In this document: positions 45,847 through 53,569 of the stretch, piece by piece
Position numbering within the stretch: position 1 is the first letter of the stretch
Layout: every line of letters begins with the position of its first letter
Assembly: GCA_001899445.1 (NCBI GenBank)
Contig: MPOA01000006.1
Coordinates: 372,001 to 436,000, forward strand
Direction of reading: 5' to 3'
DNA from: Candidatus Desulfopertinax cowenii
Lineage (GTDB): Bacteria > Bacillota > Desulfotomaculia > Desulfotomaculales > Desulforudaceae
DNA length: 64,000 nt
The notes under the pieces: model-generated
What the model was told of the DNA's origin: nothing
Seen by the model: the letters and a program-made list of their open reading frames with translations, nothing else
Database searches by the model: none
Program-made: the position numbers and the translations under genes

Positions 45847-47229
45847 TCAAGGCGGGAAATCCATCGCCGCCGCCAGCGGAATGTCCCGCAGGGGGTACTC
45901 CCACCAGACCGGGCTGTCGAAGTGCCACCATTCCTTGGCCAGCGGAATGAAACCCTCGGCGGTCATGGCCGCTTCCAGGATCGCCCGGTGGCGCCGGGCG
46001 GCCTCCGAGGCTCCCTGGTAGTCGCGGTGCGCCCGGCGGGTAAAATCATCGAACCCGGTAGGCATCTCCACCTCCCGGCCGTCCAGGGTCACCAAGGTAC
46101 AGTCCACGGCCGCCCCGCGGCTGTGTCGGGAACCGCGGTCCGGGTGCGCCCAGAACCGCTTGTCGGGAGCCAGTTCCCAAAGGCGAACATGGTCGGAAAA
46201 CGGACGGTAAGCATCGTACACCTTTAAAAGGAAACCCTGCTCCCGGAGTCGGGCGTTCACCCGCGCCAGCCGCTCGGCCTCTGGCAGCACCAGGTAGGCT
46301 CGAGCGGCGGGGTAGATCGCCCGGCCCGCAAAGTTGTCGGTGCCGGCATAGCGGACGTCCAGCACAATCGTTGGGTCCACGACGTCGATCTCCACCAGCG
46401 GCGGCTCGATGAACTCGGTGGCGGGCGTGATCCCGGCCAGGTGGTAAACCGCCAGGGCCAGCTCCACCGCCGCGCTGTCCGTGGACACCGGGGTCGGCGT
46501 CCGGGGTTCGGCTTCCAGGACCCGCGCCAGGATTTCGCCAGGCGTGCCGGCGGGACCGGATTCGGGAACCTGCGCGGTCAGCAGACCGTGTACCTGCCAG
46601 CGGTCACCCGCACCCGGTTCCGCTTCGGGGCCGGCCGTGCGGAAAGCCAGGAAAACCAGCCCGGTCCGCACGGGCGCTTCAAACCGGGACTTCCACCAGG
46701 CTGAGAAACGGCTCTGAGAGGGAGTTCCCCCGGGTTTGGCGTGCACGGTCGCAAAGCTGCCGGCGCCCAGAACCGCTACCGGGCCTTCCAGATCATCCCC
46801 GATTTCAGCCAGCACGATGTCCAGGGTCACCGGGCTTCCCGCGGGCAAGTGCAGCATAGCAGTCGCCCGGGAGTCCCGCCCGATCCCCAGGGCGTATTCG
46901 GTGTTGATCAGTACGTCCGCGGTGCGAACCTCACCGTCGGCATCGAGCACGTAGGCCCGCCCCCCGAGGATGAACATTTCGCCGGGTGGTTCCAGGTAAT
47001 GAACGGCACCCCGCCCAAAAGCCCACCCTATCTCCCGGAGATCCTGCTGTTTCAAGTCTTTTCCGCCCGGTTCCACCACAAACCCGTTCGTGCGGCCTCC
47101 AAATTCGACCACCGGTTCCGGACCCCGTCGTTCCACCGCCACCGGCTGCGCCCCCCATAACACGAGACCACCCCCGGCCGCGGCCAGCCCCAGAGCCACA
47201 AACAGAATAAGGATACTACACCGAGGCAC
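45847..47229 (-). CDS. VanX-like D-alanyl-D-alanine dipeptidase with a novel N-terminal region
   Basis: The 460-residue product is anchored or exported by an N-terminal hydrophobic segment (residues 4-27). The C-terminal 190 residues are an M15D peptidase: SRHSRGAAVDCTLV supplies the first Zn ligands (H, D) and EWWHFD the catalytic Glu and third His. YDAYRPFSDHVRLWE is also typical. About 230 residues between the anchor and the peptidase have no family I recognise; parts look like a beta-sandwich with AVLGAGSFATVHAK. The GTG start at 47229 has GGAGGG at six bases. Without vanH/vanA neighbours, cell-wall recycling or spore wall remodelling is likelier than vancomycin resistance. Confidence 0.82.
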   Translation of the reverse strand: MPRCSILILFVALGLAAAGGGLVLWGAQPVAVERRGPEPVVEFGGRTNGFVVEPGGKDLKQQDLREIGWAFGRGAVHYLEPPGEMFILGGRAYVLDADGEVRTADVLINTEYALGIGRDSRATAMLHLPAGSPVTLDIVLAEIGDDLEGPVAVLGAGSFATVHAKPGGTPSQSRFSAWWKSRFEAPVRTGLVFLAFRTAGPEAEPGAGDRWQVHGLLTAQVPESGPAGTPGEILARVLEAEPRTPTPVSTDSAAVELALAVYHLAGITPATEFIEPPLVEIDVVDPTIVLDVRYAGTDNFAGRAIYPAARAYLVLPEAERLARVNARLREQGFLLKVYDAYRPFSDHVRLWELAPDKRFWAHPDRGSRHSRGAAVDCTLVTLDGREVEMPTGFDDFTRRAHRDYQGASEAARRHRAILEAAMTAEGFIPLAKEWWHFDSPVWWEYPLRDIPLAAAMDFPP

Positions 47230-47432
47230 GTAAAAACCCTCCAAAGTTTCATTCCACCATCAGGTTAACACTTTACCGCGGGGAAGAAAAGCTGCAGCTG
47301 AAGGGTGCGGGGTGAGCGGTTTCGATTGCTTGACCGTATATGTGCAAAGCCCGGGAGAAAAGCTAAACTAGTATTCCTTGAAAAACAATCGCGGAGTCGC
47401 AGAGGAACGGGGAATCAAGGAGGTAGATTGTC

Positions 47433-48047
47433 ATGTCCGAAATCAATAATAATGGGGATCGAACCGGAAAACAACGCAGGGTACGGGAAGGCCTAGACAC
47501 CCGGTGGTGGATCGTGCTGCTGGTCAGTAGTATCGCCATCGCCTTTCTGATCGGGGTCTGGAGCGGGCCGCGCTTCGGGTCCTCGCCCCAGGCCCGTCCC
47601 GCTCCCGGGGAAGACCGGGCGCTGAACCAGGCCGAGGTGGCGGCATACCTGACCGACCCGGCGAACCGAGACCGGGTGGCCGACATCCTAAGTTCGCCGC
47701 GAATGCGGGAGCCGTTCATCGAGATCATGAGCACCGCCCGGATGCAGGGGGCGTTCGCCGCCATGCTCAACGACCCACGGATGCAGGATAACGTGATCGA
47801 ACTCCTCACCAATTCGGACACGGTCAAAGCCACCGACCGGATGTTCACCCTGCCGCACATGCAAACCGCCACCGCGAACATCCTCGGCCGGCGTGAAGTC
47901 CGGACCGGGGTGCTGGAAATGATGTCCCAACGGCAGATGCAGGACCTGCTCCGCGACATGGCCGCGGACCCGCGCCTGAGGCCGATCCTCACCCCTGCAG
48001 CCCGGCCGCCGGCCGCACCGCCCGGCCCCGGGGACATTGAAGGCTAG
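47433..48047 (+). CDS. GerD-like membrane-anchored helical repeat protein
   Basis: A 204-residue protein with one N-terminal membrane segment (WWIVLLVSSIAIAFLIGVWSG, about 25-45). Then come four or five imperfect repeats of about 19 residues built on (L)xDPRMQxxxIExL: SSPRMREPFIEIM, NDPRMQDNVIELL, TLPHMQTATANIL and SQRQMQDLLRDMAADPRLR. This pattern resembles the GerD germination protein family, which forms a rope-like trimer that clusters germinant receptors, and gerABC is present in this genome. GerD is a lipoprotein, whereas this one has no lipobox. AAGGAGG precedes the ATG. Confidence 0.55.
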   Translation: MSEINNNGDRTGKQRRVREGLDTRWWIVLLVSSIAIAFLIGVWSGPRFGSSPQARPAPGEDRALNQAEVAAYLTDPANRDRVADILSSPRMREPFIEIMSTARMQGAFAAMLNDPRMQDNVIELLTNSDTVKATDRMFTLPHMQTATANILGRREVRTGVLEMMSQRQMQDLLRDMAADPRLRPILTPAARPPAAPPGPGDIEG

Positions 48048-48062
48048 ACTGATCAACCCCCA

Positions 48063-49196
48063 TTATAAGCTGTTCTGGGAGTCGGGAGAAGCCTGTAATT
48101 CCACGTAATAGGGCAGCAGCAACCTGTACACTCCGGCCACGACTTCCGGATCGACTCCTTTTTTCGCCGCCAGGACCCGCAGGCGATTGACCACCTGCCG
48201 TTCCCGCGCCGGGTCCCGGATCAGTTTACCGTCCTTAAGTTTTCCGATCCTGCGTACCAGGGACGCGCGCTGGGCCAACAGATCGACGATCCAGCCGTCC
48301 AGGATGTCAATCTCGGCCCGGATCTGGGCGAGATTGGGCCCGGCGGTATCGGGTGCGGGAGTGGAGGCACCAACCGCGGGATAGGAGCCCAGGAGCTTGC
48401 AAAAGCTGCTCCTCTGCCGCGCACCGGCTAGGGCGGCGGCCACTTCCGGCCTGTCCGGGTGTCCCTCGAAGTCGATGAAGAACACGTATTCCCCCAACCG
48501 GGTCTTAGCCGGGCGGGATTCGATCCTGGTGAGATTGACGCCGTGCCGCGCGAACTCGCCCAGCAGGCAGTACAGAGCTCCGGGCCGGTTGTCGACCCCG
48601 ACCAGAATGGTCGTCTTGTCGGCCGGCCCGGCGTAGCAACCCCGGCGCCCGATCACGATAAACCGGGTGGCGTTTTCCCGGAGATCGGCGATATCCTCGG
48701 CCAATATGGTCAGGTCGTGCAGGCGGGCGGCCTTGACCGTGCCGATCGCCGCCCAGGGTTCCGGACTAATCGCTACCGTCCGGGCGGCCTCGGCCGTGCT
48801 CTCGGCCTCCACAAGTTCGATGTCCGGATGATTTCTTTCCAGGTAACCGCGGCACTGGGCCAGGGCCTGAAAATGGGAAATGATCCGGGTCACCCGGCCC
48901 TGGGTTATCCCCGGCCGGGCCAGCAGGTGGTGCCGGATCCGCAGCACGACCTCCCCGCAAATCTGGAGGTGGTCGGCGCGATCGATTAGCAGATCGAGGG
49001 TCAGCGCCAGGGATCCCTCGCAGGAGTTTTCCGCCGGCAGGAGCCCCCAGTCCACACTTCCCTCGTCCACCGCCCGGGCCACCTTCACCAACGAACCCAG
49101 CGCCCGCAAGGTCACCGGACGGCCAGCCGCCCAAATGGACGCCGCCTCTTCCGAATAGGTGCCTTCCGGTCCGAGATAAGCAATGGTTTCCACCAT
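48063..49196 (-). CDS. pheA: Prephenate dehydratase with C-terminal chorismate mutase (domain order reversed)
   Basis: A 377-residue bifunctional enzyme of phenylalanine synthesis. Residues 1-180 are prephenate dehydratase (YLGPEGTYSEEAA, PAENSCEGS, ENATRFIVIG with the catalytic Thr-Arg-Phe). About 185-270 is an ACT domain with GALYCLL and TRIESRP, the phenylalanine-binding motifs. About 285-370 is an AroQ chorismate mutase (IRAEIDILDGWIVDLLAQRASLVRRIGKLK, then RDPARERQVVNRL). In the common P-protein the mutase is N-terminal; here it is last. It lies 16 bases after DAHP synthase and shares its T-box leader. Confidence 0.93.
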   Translation of the reverse strand: MVETIAYLGPEGTYSEEAASIWAAGRPVTLRALGSLVKVARAVDEGSVDWGLLPAENSCEGSLALTLDLLIDRADHLQICGEVVLRIRHHLLARPGITQGRVTRIISHFQALAQCRGYLERNHPDIELVEAESTAEAARTVAISPEPWAAIGTVKAARLHDLTILAEDIADLRENATRFIVIGRRGCYAGPADKTTILVGVDNRPGALYCLLGEFARHGVNLTRIESRPAKTRLGEYVFFIDFEGHPDRPEVAAALAGARQRSSFCKLLGSYPAVGASTPAPDTAGPNLAQIRAEIDILDGWIVDLLAQRASLVRRIGKLKDGKLIRDPARERQVVNRLRVLAAKKGVDPEVVAGVYRLLLPYYVELQASPDSQNSL

Positions 49197-49212
49197 AGTC
49201 TCCCTCCCCACG

Positions 49213-50226
49213 TTATGCTTCCCGGCCCAGCGCCCGGGAAACGGTGCCGACCTCCAGCATCATTTGGGTGAAGGTGGCCGGGTCCAGAGACTGTTTGCCG
49301 TCACACAGTGCCCTTTCCGGTTTCGGGTGCACCTCGACAATGATCCCGTCGGCGCCCGCCGCCACCGCCGCCCGGGACATGGGCGCGATCAGTTCCGGCC
49401 GCCCCGTGGCGTGACTGGGGTCCACGATCACCGGCAGGTGGCTCAGGGTCTTCACCAGGGAAACGGCACTCAGATCAAGAGTATTGCGAGTGTAAGTTTC
49501 AAAGGTCCGGATACCACGTTCGCAGAGCACCACCTGCCCGTTGCCCTCGGCCAAGATGTACTCTGCCGCCATCAGCCACTCCTCAATGGTGGCCGACATC
49601 CCACGTTTTAAAAGCACCGGTTTGCCCACCCGGCCCACCGCCTGCAGGAGGTGGAAGTTTTGCATGTTGCGGGAGCCGACCTGGAGCATATCCACGTATT
49701 CCACCGCCGCTTCCAGGCTGCGCTCGTCGATAACTTCGGTCACCGTGGCCAGCCCGGTGACGGCCGCGACTTCCGCCAGAAGTTCCAGGCCCCGTCGCTC
49801 CAGCCCCTGGAAGCTGTAGGGCGACGTCCGGGGCTTATAAGTACCCCCCCGCAGAATCTTCGCCCCGGACGCCGCCACCACCCGGGCCGCATCGAGCAGT
49901 TGTTCCCGACTTTCCACGGCACACGGACCGGCAATCACCGTCACCTCGCCGGACCCGATCGCCGCCCGGCCAACCCGGACCACGGTTGCCTCCGCTCCGG
50001 ATTCCCTCCCGGCTAAAACATAAGGCCGCCCCACCTGTCGAACCCGGCGCACGCCGGGTATGGCGCCCAGGACTTCCATGACCGGCGCCTGTAAATCCTC
50101 GCCGGTAACGCACACGATCTGCCGTCCACTCCCGACCGGCCGCACTTCCAGGCCTAAACCGTTTAAGACCCGGCCGACCTCGGCCATCTGTGACTCGGAA
50201 GCATCCGTTTCCACGAGAATCATCAC
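49213..50226 (-). CDS. aroF: DAHP synthase (3-deoxy-7-phosphoheptulonate synthase), AroF/AroH type with N-terminal regulatory domain
   Basis: A 337-residue enzyme that condenses phosphoenolpyruvate and erythrose 4-phosphate, the entry to the shikimate pathway. The N-terminal 70 residues form a ferredoxin-like regulatory domain (MILVETDASESQMAEV). The barrel has VIAGPCAVESREQLL, GGTYKPRTSPYSFQGL, LLKRGMS and DPSHATGRPELI. This class resembles the Thermotoga type, in which the front domain binds Tyr or Phe. The start follows GGGGGATTTAA. It is the first gene of the T-box controlled pair with pheA, so its level follows charging of the sensed tRNA. Confidence 0.94.
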   Translation of the reverse strand: MMILVETDASESQMAEVGRVLNGLGLEVRPVGSGRQIVCVTGEDLQAPVMEVLGAIPGVRRVRQVGRPYVLAGRESGAEATVVRVGRAAIGSGEVTVIAGPCAVESREQLLDAARVVAASGAKILRGGTYKPRTSPYSFQGLERRGLELLAEVAAVTGLATVTEVIDERSLEAAVEYVDMLQVGSRNMQNFHLLQAVGRVGKPVLLKRGMSATIEEWLMAAEYILAEGNGQVVLCERGIRTFETYTRNTLDLSAVSLVKTLSHLPVIVDPSHATGRPELIAPMSRAAVAAGADGIIVEVHPKPERALCDGKQSLDPATFTQMMLEVGTVSRALGREA

Positions 50227-50249
50227 TTAAATCCCCCTTTTGATTTGGT

Positions 50250-50670
50250 CTTAAAGTAGAAAAGCCCGACTTCCGTCTCGGGACGAAATCCGGGCTTCCG
50301 CGGTACCACCCCAATTAGCCCCCAAAGGGGCCCACTCCTGAAGGGTACGGGAACGTTTCCGTATCCGGCGCAAACAAAAAGCTTTCATCCGTAGGGACGA
50401 AAGCCTGTTGTCTTCCGCGGTACCACCCTGATTGGTCGAAGGACCCGCTCATACGCCGGGTACGGGACTGACGTCCGATACCCCCTCCCTTTTAACGGTG
50501 GGAGACTCCGGCACGGCCTACTTTACCGAGGCACGGTTTTCAGCCGGGCAACTCGGGGGAGAACTTCGGCAAGCCATACCCTAGAAGCGCTTCCAGTCGC
50601 CGACGCTTCCTTCCTGGAGGGCTGGGACCGACCTACTTTTCCCCTTCACAGTCGTTACGGAGATTCATTT
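50250..50670 (-). ncRNA. T-box leader with one Stem I and two antiterminator/terminator modules, upstream of DAHP synthase
   Basis: Read leftward, Stem I lies at about 50660-50540, with AAAAGTAGG on the 5' side and CCGAAGTTCTCCCC on the 3' side. The codon in the specifier position is probably TTC (Phe) at 50561-50563. The first T-box sequence (GGGTGGTACCGCGG, 50415-50429) is followed by a terminator (50374-50405, AGGCTTTCGTCC against GGATGAAAGCT, then TTTTT). A second copy of the T-box sequence lies at 50298-50311, with its own terminator (50259-50296, GCCCGGATTTCGTCC to GACGGAAGTCGGGCTTTT). Between the modules there is no second Stem I. Uncharged tRNA pairing with either UGGN would favour read-through into aroF-pheA. 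Confidence 0.88.
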
Positions 50671-50762
50671 TTTAAGTAATCGTATCAGAACCCGGCCCCG
50701 CTGTCAAGAATCACGGCCCAGGGAAACCACAAGAATTGCTTGGTCGTGGCGTCTCCCCAACA

Positions 50763-50957
50763 CTACCGGGTACGCCGGTAAAGCAGGTCCCCGTCCGGAC
50801 CGCTCTGCACCGTGATCTCCCAGCCCTGTCGGCTGCGCAACACACAGGTGTCGACCGTGGCGGTGACCACCACACTTCCCTCCAGCAGCTGCGTCAGCGC
50901 ACAGTCCGCCAGGGCAGATTTCAACAGAATCCTTTCCGGGCTGATTTCTTCAGGCAC
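50763..50957 (-). CDS. Small protein of unknown function
   Basis: A 64-residue frame starting with GTG at 50957. The only GGGAGG is about 15 bases upstream, too far for ideal spacing. The sequence (SALADCALTQLLEGSVVVTATVDTCVLRSRQGWEITVQ) looks like a small beta-rich domain with two cysteines. I do not recognise it. It sits upstream of the T-box leader on the same strand without an obvious partner. Confidence 0.4.
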   Translation of the reverse strand: MPEEISPERILLKSALADCALTQLLEGSVVVTATVDTCVLRSRQGWEITVQSGPDGDLLYRRTR

Positions 50958-51159
50958 TTTTATCGCTAAGACCTCCCGTTAGCTATCTTGGTTCATATTA
51001 ATTGTTTTCTAATCACCGCCCATCTTATGCCAACCCCCGGCATTTCGGAACCGTTGTCCACTCGCCAAAAACTTTGGATTAGCGTATAATCAAACTGAAA
51101 CCGGAATGGTTGATTCCAAGATTACGATCGGTGAGTATAACACAAAGGGGTTGTTTACC

Positions 51160-51426
51160 TTGCATGGACAGTGCCCGAAGTGCCGATCCTCACAACTGGT
51201 GCAGGTCGGCCAGTATTCAAAACTTGTGAAATGGGGTTTTACCGGAGCTGGCGTCTTGATTCTTTTCGCCGTGGTCTTACCGGTTTTCTGGCTGGTGCTT
51301 CCGTTGTGGATGCTGGGTTCCATCTGGCTTTACCTGACGCGGCCCCTCCTGGCCTGTAAGGAATGCAACCACATGTGGAATCCCCGCCAACCGGGCGCGG
51401 CAATCCAGACTCAAAAGCCCTGCTAG
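51160..51426 (+). CDS. Zinc-ribbon / two-helix membrane protein (paralogue 1)
   Basis: An 88-residue protein with CPKC near the start (GQCPKCRSSQ), two hydrophobic segments (about 29-44 and 48-62) and a second cysteine pair near the end (ACKECNHMWNP). The two CxxC pairs could form one zinc site with the hairpin between them. A paralogue with the same layout is at 57240-57536. The TTG start follows AAGGGG. TATAAT at 51085-51090 could be its -10. Function is unknown; similar proteins are often annotated as zinc-ribbon hypothetical proteins. Confidence 0.6.
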   Translation: MHGQCPKCRSSQLVQVGQYSKLVKWGFTGAGVLILFAVVLPVFWLVLPLWMLGSIWLYLTRPLLACKECNHMWNPRQPGAAIQTQKPC

Positions 51427-51537
51427 CCGTGGGCCTAGAAAACCAAAAGGCTTGCGGCCCGCTCCCGGCCCTTCGAAGTCTACCCGGACATGGAGCTGCG
51501 GGTTCCGCCTTGATTCAAACGGGTAACAGGGATCCCG

Positions 51538-52470
51538 TCACCGTTCCTCGCGGTCGTAGGGCTGACCCAGGGCGCCGGGCGCGCCGATGCGGTTCAACAT
51601 GTTCTTTCGGGTAACCAGGATCAGCACGCCGATGGTGAAGAGGTACGGCAGCATCTTCAGAAAATACGGGGAAACCGCCACGTCCAGAGTCTGCAGCCGG
51701 AAGCCCAGGGCGTCGATGCCGCCGAAGATGTAGGCGCCGACCACGGCGTTCAGCGGGTTCCAGGTGGCGAAGATTACCAGGGCCACGGCGATCCAGCCCC
51801 GGCCGGCCACCATATTCTCCATCCAGGCTGGCACGTAGGCCAGGGACAGGTAAGCCCCACCGATGCCGGCCAACATGCCGCCCAGGATCACGTAACCGTA
51901 ACGGCTCAGGAACACGTTCACGCCCAGGGAATCGGCGGCCGCCGGGTTCTCCCCCACCGCACGCAGATTTAACCCGGCCCGGGTCCGGTAAACCCAAAAC
52001 CACAGCGCTGGGGCCAGCAGGAAACTCAAGAGCACCAGGGCGTCGTGCTGGAAGAATATCGGCCCCAGCACCGGGAGGTCCGACAACACCGGTAGGTGCA
52101 CCTCGCGCAGGGGTTTCGCCAGGGGTGTACCGATGTAGGACTTACCCAGGAAGGCGCTCAGGCCCGCCCCGAAAAGGGTGAGGGCCAGGCCGCTGACCAC
52201 CTGGTTGGCTTTCAGAGTGACGGTCAGGAAGGCGTGAATGCAGGCCATAGCCCCACCCGCAACCATCGCGGTCACCACCCCCAGCCAGGGGTCGTTGGTG
52301 GCCACGGCGACGATGAACCCGCTGATGGCGCCGACCAGCATCATTCCCTCCACGCCCAGGTTCAATATTCCCGACCGCTCAGCCATGATCTCCCCGAGCG
52401 CGGCGTACAGGAGCGGGGTACCGGCCACGATGGCGGTGGCCAGAACTGCAATCACAAAATCACCGGTCAC
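51538..52470 (-). CDS. Nucleoside-type ABC transporter permease (second)
   Basis: A 310-residue inner-membrane permease of the BMP/nucleoside importer family (NupQ/YufQ-like). Family motifs include TPLLYAALGEIMAERSGILNLGVEGMMLVGA and YRTRAGLNLRAVGENPAAADSLGVNV, the coupling-helix EAA-like loop. About eight helices are present. The gene overlaps the upstream permease by 11 bases. It completes a four-gene import system with the binding protein, ATPase and first permease; purine nucleosides are the usual substrate of the family. Confidence 0.9.
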   Translation of the reverse strand: MTGDFVIAVLATAIVAGTPLLYAALGEIMAERSGILNLGVEGMMLVGAISGFIVAVATNDPWLGVVTAMVAGGAMACIHAFLTVTLKANQVVSGLALTLFGAGLSAFLGKSYIGTPLAKPLREVHLPVLSDLPVLGPIFFQHDALVLLSFLLAPALWFWVYRTRAGLNLRAVGENPAAADSLGVNVFLSRYGYVILGGMLAGIGGAYLSLAYVPAWMENMVAGRGWIAVALVIFATWNPLNAVVGAYIFGGIDALGFRLQTLDVAVSPYFLKMLPYLFTIGVLILVTRKNMLNRIGAPGALGQPYDREER

Positions 52471-53569
52471 GTTTTTTCACCTCCGCCCTGGGGTCCCGAA
52501 CCCGGCGGAACCGGTATTTCAACAGTACCTCACCGGCCAAGACAAAGAAGAGGACGAGTCCCTGGAGCATGGCTACCATGGTCGCAGGTACGCCGTTGGT
52601 TTGAACAATGTAGCCACCCACCTGCAAGCCCCCGAACAGGAAGGCCACCAGGATAACCGTCAGGGGATTGAGCCGGGCCAGCCAGGCGATAATGATGGCG
52701 GTGTAACCGTAACCGGGACTAAACCCCGGCTGCAGCCGGTGCGCCAGGCCGGACACCTCCACCATACCGGCCAGGCCACAGATCACACCGCTTGCCAACA
52801 TGACCAGGAGGATGTTCCGCCCGATGTTTATCCCGGCATAACGCGCCGCGCCCGGGCTGTCCCCCACGACCCGGATTTCGTAACCCCACCGGGTACGGTA
52901 CAATACCACGTACAAGATCAGGGCCAGGGTGAGGCCCACCAGCAGGCCAGCGTGAATCCGCGAGTCGCCCAGGGTGGGCAGGATCGCTTCTGGCGAAAAC
53001 CGGGCGGTCAGCGGAAAGTTGAAGCCCGCCGGGTCCCGCCACGGCCCGTACACCAGGTAGTCCACCCACAGGATGGCCACGTAATTCAGCATCAGGGTGG
53101 TGATGATTTCGTTCACTCCGAGATAGGCCCGGGGAATAGCCGGCAACAGGCCCCACACACCGCCCCCGACCGCGGCGGCCGCGAACATGCCCGGCAGCAG
53201 GAACCACGCCGGCTGGTCTGGAAAGGTGAGGGCCACCCAAGTGGCCGCACAGGCGCCCATATACAGCTGCCCCTCGCCGCCAATGTTCCACAGCCGCATC
53301 CGGAAGGCCAGCCCGACTCCCAACCCGGCGATCATCAGGGGGATGGCCTTGACCACCGTTTCGAACAATCCGTACCGGGTGCCGAACACTCCGGAGAACA
53401 TTTCCCCGTAGAGAAACCATGGGTCCCGCCCCGTGAAGGCTAGAAAGACGGCACCGGCTAACAGCGCCAGCACCACCGAGCACACCGGCACCAGGACGGA
53501 CATCGCCGGGGAGGGAACCAGACTTCGTTCCAACCGCCACGGGAAAGCCACCGGCCGCAGCCCGCTCAT
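52460..53569 (-). CDS. Nucleoside-type ABC transporter permease (first)
   Basis: A 369-residue permease related to NupP/YufP: TRYGLFETVVKAIPLMIAGLGVGLAFRMRLWNIGGEGQLYMGA near residue 90, then YRTRWGYEIRVVGDSPGAARYAGINI near residue 230. Nine or ten helices are visible, with a basic tail. Start ATG at 53569 overlaps the ATPase stop by 4 bases, so all three are translationally coupled. Confidence 0.9.
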   Translation of the reverse strand: MSGLRPVAFPWRLERSLVPSPAMSVLVPVCSVVLALLAGAVFLAFTGRDPWFLYGEMFSGVFGTRYGLFETVVKAIPLMIAGLGVGLAFRMRLWNIGGEGQLYMGACAATWVALTFPDQPAWFLLPGMFAAAAVGGGVWGLLPAIPRAYLGVNEIITTLMLNYVAILWVDYLVYGPWRDPAGFNFPLTARFSPEAILPTLGDSRIHAGLLVGLTLALILYVVLYRTRWGYEIRVVGDSPGAARYAGINIGRNILLVMLASGVICGLAGMVEVSGLAHRLQPGFSPGYGYTAIIIAWLARLNPLTVILVAFLFGGLQVGGYIVQTNGVPATMVAMLQGLVLFFVLAGEVLLKYRFRRVRDPRAEVKKRDR

